DNA of 64,000 nt, taken from Wuchereria bancrofti. Its lineage: Eukaryota; Nematoda; Chromadorea; Rhabditida; Onchocercidae. Shown in pieces: positions 58,892 to 64,000 of this stretch. Position 1 is the stretch's first letter, and every line of letters starts with the position of its first letter. The notes under the pieces were generated by a model. It was not told where the DNA came from. It did no database searches and worked only from the letters and a program-made list of their open reading frames with translations. The position numbers and the translations under genes were made by a program. The DNA lies in contig SSBO01000008.1 in the NCBI GenBank assembly GCA_005281725.1, positions 930,001 through 994,000 of the forward strand, in the 5' to 3' direction.

Positions 58892-61800
58892 AATTTAAAA
58901 ATAAACTTATTCTGTTCTCTAATCTCCAAAATGCTTTTTAATCGTTTATTATTTATATAAACAGGTGATATAACTATATATCAGTCTACAGCTATGCTTT
59001 TTATTAGATGATACTAGTCCAAATAACTCTTTTGTCTTTCTAAAGTGATTTGTTATTTTTCTTGGCTTTGATTTCTGAACATTTAAAATTAGTAACAAAG
59101 GAAGAATTTACATATTGTAGCAGATGTTGCTTGTGAAGATAGAGGATTTGTTTCTTTGTGATCGTATTGTTCATTAAAATTCCAAAGCTGTGCAAATGTT
59201 ACTATTGGTATCGTAGTATTTTGTCCTGTTGACATTACCTAAAAACAAACAAAGAAAAAATCTAAAATATGAAATTGAAAGTAATATATTTTACAATCAG
59301 TTCTGTTATTCTTATTCTCATTTCGTTTCTATTCCCACTTGTTTTTTACTACTATTTAAATGAAGTTGGAACGGGTTAGACATACTCTTTCTTCTCAACC
59401 TTTAGAAAAAAAAAACTTGTTGCTTTGATATATACTTTTAAAATTATTTTTCTAACAACAATCGATCAAAAGCATACCCATTAAGTTTTTAAAATGCTAT
59501 TGTTTAACTCCATCAGCAATTTAATTTTTTCTTTATTTTTTTCTTTTCATCTTTAAAATTATCCTCATAATAAAAAATACCGGAGTAGTTAGAGTAGTAT
59601 CATTTGTCGTTGTGGATTTTGATGGTTGAAAATTGGCTGTTGATGATGGCACGAAGAATTCACTCAATATTTCGCCACCATCGGTTACATCATCGAAGCA
59701 TAGTTCACTTGGTCGTATATAAATTGGTATTGGTTCATTTTTCGGAGTTCTTTCATTATCATCGTTGGTACTTACTTGACAGTTTGATTCCGCAACCTAT
59801 AATCTAGATTATTTAGTAAAGCTTATCAAAAAATTAATTTCGTAAATTATTTAATGTACTATCCATAAAATCATTCCTTTCCTATATTTTAATTATAGAA
59901 TATTTAAAGGTAAATTAGTGATGTTTGTTTGATAACAATATAATGAACCTTTTTATCAATTGATTTAAATTTTTTTGGCTAAAAGAATCATTTCATTGCA
60001 TTGAAATAATTATTTGTATTATTTTAAATTAATATGGAATTTTATAGCACACCGAATTTGCAGTTACTGTGCTATAATTGTAACTTGTGGATGGTTGATT
60101 GTACATAATATTTGGTAATGATGGCGACGGTGCTGTTGTGTTCACTCTTGGAACTGTGGTAGATTCGAGTGAACTACTGGCATTACCACTGGGACAGCTC
60201 TAAATAGAGTTTATCAGAATCATTAAAATTATCTCTGATTATTCAATTTGATAAATCTCGGAATATAAGCAATGTCACAGTTATGTTAGAAAATTTTCAA
60301 ACATGAATTTGCTATCCGAAAGTGAAAAATCCATGCGTTAATATCACATTGAAAAATTAGAAAAGAGTGATTTTTTTTTAAAATATTGAAAAGACTAATT
60401 CAGTTTAGTTTATTGATTTTCCCTGTCGCTGTAATTATTGCTAGAATTCTTTTAAAATTAAGGAAAATCATACCAAAAATGATTCATAAACAGTAGTGCC
60501 TTGTTCCCCAGTTACTATATGTTTCCTTTCATCAACTGTTTGTCTTGTCGCTAAATATAAAACTTATGAATTACTTTTTTAAAAAATTAAATTTGAAAAT
60601 GAAAATTTTCATAAAAGAAGTTAAATGCATTGATAAGAAGAAAAGATTTGAGAGTCGGCGTGTAAAAAAACAATGCTTTTTACCGCTTCCACTGCTGTCC
60701 ACCATTTTCACGCTAAATGACGGTGAGTGACGTGAAATGTTAATCCAACGTAAAGGCTGTACTGGTATTACCGTACTGGGTGATAATGCTGATGTTGACG
60801 AAGGCATTCTATAAATGTACAGTTGAGCGCACTACTTAAATTAAAATTCCGAAAATTTTGTCATAATTGGGGAAACCATGATGGCATTAATGAATAGTTA
60901 ACGCTCAGTTAAAACTAAGCAATTTGAATCATAAAGTTTAGTTAATTTGACAAAATGAAATAAAAGTTGCTGCCCACTAGAGATCCAGAAAGTATTTACG
61001 TGAACAAAATGAAACTGGAATTAGTATTTTGCGTGACTCAGTACGTGGACATATCACTCAGAATCATACTTTTTGACAGGAAAACATCGGTTCAGTTGTT
61101 CTCTGAGAATTAATTATTGGATATTAATTATTTATAAGAAAGAAAAATTATTTACTTCATCATAATACATGAATCAACACTGCTTGTTTCAGATTTCAAT
61201 TCGGTATCAAATGATGATCGTGAATCACCACCAAGTGTTAATGACATCAGATCGTTAGCAGTTGTTGACCTTCTCATCGAATCATAACCTTCGTCATCCA
61301 TTTCATGCATTCCATCTGTTCCTACCACTCCACTGTTGCATTCCAATGCTGTATTGATGGATTCCATGTGAAATATTACAATTTGAAATTGAAACAGTCA
61401 TCACTGTTAGCTTTGTAAATTTAATTTACTTCATAAAGAAATGAAATTTATTAAACACAAAGTAATTCGTTCTTTTTTGTTTTATTTAAACAGCATTCAG
61501 ATAATTTTTATTTTACAAATTGGTCAAATTGAAAAAAAAAAGAAACCGTTAGCTTACTTTCTTTTTTCGGAATTTCTTTAAATTGTGTAGCTAATGCATG
61601 AATTTCGTTAATGATACGATGCAATCGTAGTGAAAGCCCTCCATCGGTATGTGCCAAAATATCCAACGATTGTTTGGCATTTCTCAGAGCATACCATGCT
61701 TCCTTCTCGCGGATAATACTATTCGCAGTAGAATTGGCTAACAATGTCGAATTATTTGAAAAGACTACAACAAATAACATTTGTTTATTCTTTTTTTTTA

Positions 61801-63756
61801 TCTTAATAATCTTTCCGAGTGTTACCATAAGTTATCATCCATCCTTTCTTAAATATTATTAATCCTTTACAACTTTCAGTTATTCATTCTATTACAAAAT
61901 CATGCGATTTTATCTCTGATGCAATAGTGGCAGTAAGACTTAACGATGTTGGAAATTGTTGTTGGAAATTCCGTTCAATTTAAAGAAGATAGCAGTTTGT
62001 TGATCGAGCAAAGAAACTAACAAATTTATCAGATGTTATTGACGCTAATATTGTCAACCGTTTCGATTTTGACATTGCGTCATTACCTAACACTTTATTA
62101 AACAACAAAATCTCTATTGTATACTAAAATTTCAATTATTTCAACTATAATTGTGGTAGTGACGATTAACTTTATTACTGTAAGCCAAACACCAGCATAC
62201 CGTCAAAATCATCCCTGAGGGTAGTAGGAAATCCTTGTAAACCATCCATTTCTTGTTTATTGAAATGATCAGGAAATGCCTCCTGTAATAGGTTGTAAAA
62301 GATGTGAAAAGAAGAAAGAGAAATGAACCGGATGGACATGTTACCATTTCAGGAAATTAGGATTACTTTAAGTTGTCTGGTAGCATTGGTTGTTGGTGCC
62401 ACACTCATGAATCTTCCATCGCCAAAACCTTGACGTAATAGCATATTGCATTCACGTGCTAACGTACGAGGTGATCGGAATGTTTGACATTTCTTTTTCA
62501 TACAGCGATATGCTGGATATTCCTAAAAATAAATTTTCTGCACATCTATGCAACACTCTACGATAAAAATTTCCATTTCATAATCTTTATGTTAATAGAT
62601 TTACAGAAAAAATATGAACATAAAGATGTATTTATGTTATAACTAAATATAAACTTTTGATTGACCTATTGACCTTTTCTTTCTTATTAAAAGTTTTTGA
62701 GTTTAAGCAAATTTTGGATAAGCCATTTTCTAATTTTTTTTTACACGCGAAAAAGCATTATGCATTATTACCTTTACAGTATTTAGGTACTTAACACGAC
62801 GCATGAAGAATTTCATTGAGGAACCACAACGATGGCATGGGATACATTTTTTGGTACACATCAACTGCAGGTCATCAGCAGGATCCATGCGACGTAATAC
62901 ACTTTCCTCCGGTTGTCCTCAATATTAATTCCATTCAAATCGTCATTTGAATTTCTTATTTAAAAATCAAATTTAAGTTAATAAGTGCTTTGGTCATTTA
63001 TTATAAAGTTATATGTATATCACTAATGTTGATGCATAGAATATAATTTCCATATAATTTTGAAACATTCTAAAGAGTAAGCAATGAAAATAAGTACTAT
63101 TAAATAAGTAATGAAGAAAAACTTTACAATATTCAAATGATCGATTTAAATTCAAATGCGAGTTGCGATGTTTATAATAATTTTGACTTTCAAACTTAGC
63201 TTTTTTGACAGACAATAAGCAATGCACAACGATACAATTGGATGCTAATAATTGCTGTCTTGGATTAGCTTTTATATATGAGATATTAAGTACTGTAAGG
63301 TCATCTTTGTCATAAGGTTAACAACTATCAATCGCAGATTGCGCCTCTCATTCATGCATACATTATCTTTACAGATTATGTACGACCACGTAAAGCGTGT
63401 AAACTATTGAAGATGTTGAGAGTGAATATTAAAATTATGGAAGAAATAATAGATTACTAGAGCTTGTTTGTCGAAAGTTTCTTGCTGCATCATGCAGCTG
63501 CAGCGATTCATCGAATGATTGTTTATAATGTAAGCAATAATCTAAAGTGTAATTTCTTTCTAAGTGTATTAAATTCACAACTATTTTATAGAAAGTTAAC
63601 AAACAAACCTTTAAATGATAATAATTGAGTTGATGATGAGATAGGATTGATTGCAGTTGTACTAATAACAGCAGATGATACAGCATCCATTTCTTCTTTT
63701 TTTGGAAAAGTTTTGTTGGAATTCCCTTGGAAGCAATGAGAACCACTAATTTCTTC
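58881..63756 (-). CDS. Unrecognised multi-exon protein with zinc-ribbon-like Cys4 motif (5' end may lie outside)
   Basis: Function unknown. Exons in transcript order: 63756-63609, 62917-62772, 62522-62367, 62282-62201, 61764-61558, 61348-61156, 60808-60684, 60550-60474, 60199-60053, 59796-59581, 59238-59112, 58891-58881. All phases agree, giving 544 residues and a stop. Residues 70-110 hold C70-x3-C74-x2-C77-x2-C80-x24-C105-x4-C110, resembling a zinc ribbon. A helical segment (about 185-245) follows, and the remainder is Ser/Thr/Pro-rich and disordered, with ELKSETS as a possible sumoylation site. This layout suggests a nuclear regulatory protein, which is inference. The first visible exon enters at phase 0 after TTTTTAG. 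The ATG at 63690 could start the protein if that site is a spliced-leader acceptor; otherwise the 5' exons lie past 64000. Confidence 0.85.
59112..59238 (-). CDS. Unknown minus-strand gene, exon 11
   Basis: Acceptor GTTTTTAG, phase 0 in. VTFAQLWNFNEQYDHKET is the clearest block. It ends phase 1 at the donor GTAAAT; if unspliced, the frame stops at 59089 after seven more residues. Confidence 0.8.
59581..59796 (-). CDS. Unknown minus-strand gene, exon 10
   Basis: Acceptor GATTATAG, phase 0 to 0, 72 codons. PIPIYIRPSELCFDDV and GGEILSEFFVPSS form a less disordered island in the polar C-terminal half. Confidence 0.85.
60053..60199 (-). CDS. Unknown minus-strand gene, exon 9: Ser/Thr/Pro-rich
   Basis: Acceptor CTATTTAG, phase 0 to 0, 49 codons, with many Ser, Thr, Pro and Asn residues (TTAPSPSLPNIMYNQPSTS). 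Looks intrinsically disordered. Confidence 0.82.
60474..60550 (-). CDS. Unknown minus-strand gene, exon 8
   Basis: Acceptor ATATTTAG, phase 1 in, phase 0 out. Encodes TVDERKHIVTGEQGTTVYES. Confidence 0.82.
60684..60808 (-). CDS. Unknown minus-strand gene, exon 7
   Basis: Acceptor ATTTATAG, phase 2 in, phase 1 out. Polar, with VQPLRWINISRHSPSFSVKM in the middle. Confidence 0.85.
61156..61348 (-). CDS. Unknown minus-strand gene, exon 6: acidic/Ser-rich segment
   Basis: Acceptor CAATACAG, phase 1 in, phase 2 out. Contains HEMDDEGYDSMRRSTTAND and ELKSETSSVDS; LKSE fits the sumoylation consensus. An ATG lies upstream in the intron, but the phase match makes it an internal exon. Confidence 0.88.
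61558..61764 (-). CDS. Unknown minus-strand gene, exon 5: helical segment
   Basis: Acceptor TTGTTGTAG, phase 1 to 1, 69 residues. IIREKEAWYALRNAKQSLDI and LRLHRIINEIHALATQFKEI have the spacing of amphipathic helices. Confidence 0.9.
62201..62282 (-). CDS. Unknown minus-strand gene, exon 4
   Basis: Acceptor TATTACAG, phase 0 in, phase 1 out. Encodes AFPDHFNKQEMDGLQGFPTT. Separated from the previous exon by an 84-base intron. Confidence 0.85.
62367..62522 (-). CDS. Unknown minus-strand gene, exon 3: second half of the Cys4 motif
   Basis: Acceptor ATTTTTAG, phase 0 to 0, 52 codons. YRCMKKKCQTFRSPRTLARE completes the ribbon, followed by a basic, conserved-looking segment (LLRQGFGDGRFMS). Confidence 0.9.
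62772..62917 (-). CDS. Unknown minus-strand gene, exon 2: cysteine cluster
   Basis: Phase 1 in, phase 0 out. Encodes MDPADDLQLMCTKKCIPCHR and the following CGSSMKFFMRR, with four closely spaced cysteines. The acceptor ATATTGAG is weak, so the 5' join is less certain than the others; an in-frame TGA lies just upstream. Confidence 0.8.
63609..63756 (-). CDS. Unknown minus-strand gene, exon 1 of those visible
   Basis: Acceptor TCTTTTTAG, phase 0 in, phase 1 out at AAAG|GTTTGT. Polar sequence ending SSSTQLLSFK. Contains the in-frame ATG at 63690-63688 that may be the start codon. Confidence 0.65.
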
Positions 63757-64000
63757 CTAAAAAGAAACGAATGAAATTCTCTTTAATTCATTGTTTAATG
63801 CCGGAATAATACATTTATAAACTCATTCATAGAAAAATCCACAATTAGGTTAATTAATGTGAAAGTAAAATGTGAAAATACAGTTAGTTCAATTAATATT
63901 AAATGAATGTTACAAACTTCAGTAATCACATATTTTGCGTACAATTTTTATAAAAAAAATTTTTCTTTTACAGTTTTCTTTTTTTTTTTATAAATTAAAG

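Noticed and set aside
1..64000. tRNA, rRNA, CRISPR, transposase or Wolbachia-derived genes
   Set aside because: Reading both strands gave no cloverleaf, rRNA block, array, transposase motif or bacterial gene that I could recognise. A covariance-model and repeat-library search would be needed to exclude them.

Overview
The window looks like nuclear DNA of a nematode, most likely a spirurid or filarial worm. It is very AT-rich, has short coding exons ending at TTTCAG-type acceptors, candidate spliced-leader acceptors just before start codons, and a spalt-family gene whose closest named relative is C. elegans sem-4. The species assignment is inference; the gene calls rest on translated exons whose splice phases were checked one by one.

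Three multi-exon genes are supported. (1) A SALL/spalt C2H2 zinc-finger repressor (sem-4 type) on the plus strand, 14 coding exons from 6380 to 37939, 1128 residues. A 35-codon first exon carries the SALL N-terminal NuRD-recruiting motif and is separated from the rest by a 21.1-kb intron. (2) A complete lysosomal-type beta-glucuronidase (GUSB) on the plus strand, 13 exons from 46795 to 52367, 612 residues, with signal peptide and both catalytic glutamates. (3) A gene of unknown function on the minus strand, 12 exons from 63756 down to 58881, 544 residues visible, with a four-cysteine zinc-ribbon-like motif near its N-terminus. Its 5' end may lie beyond the window.

Layout: 1-6379 is the non-coding flank upstream of sem-4, with microsatellites. 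6486-27595 is sem-4 intron 1, mostly low-complexity AT-rich DNA but holding a perfect 22-bp CpG-rich hairpin at 10249-10300. 27596-37939 holds the remaining sem-4 exons. 37940-46794 is an intergenic stretch with one orphan exon-like segment at 41572-41649. GUSB follows, probably trans-spliced at 46792. 52368-58880 lies between GUSB and the convergent minus-strand gene. It contains two weaker, unrecognised plus-strand exon groups (54297-54691 and 57646-58367) and a cluster of GTGGGCGGT-type boxes at 56085-56487.

The genes do not look like a functional pathway: a developmental transcription factor, a lysosomal glycosidase and a nematode protein of unknown role. Two introns use GC-AG borders, one in sem-4 and one in GUSB. 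No transposon coding sequence, tRNA, rRNA, CRISPR array or bacterial insert was recognised.
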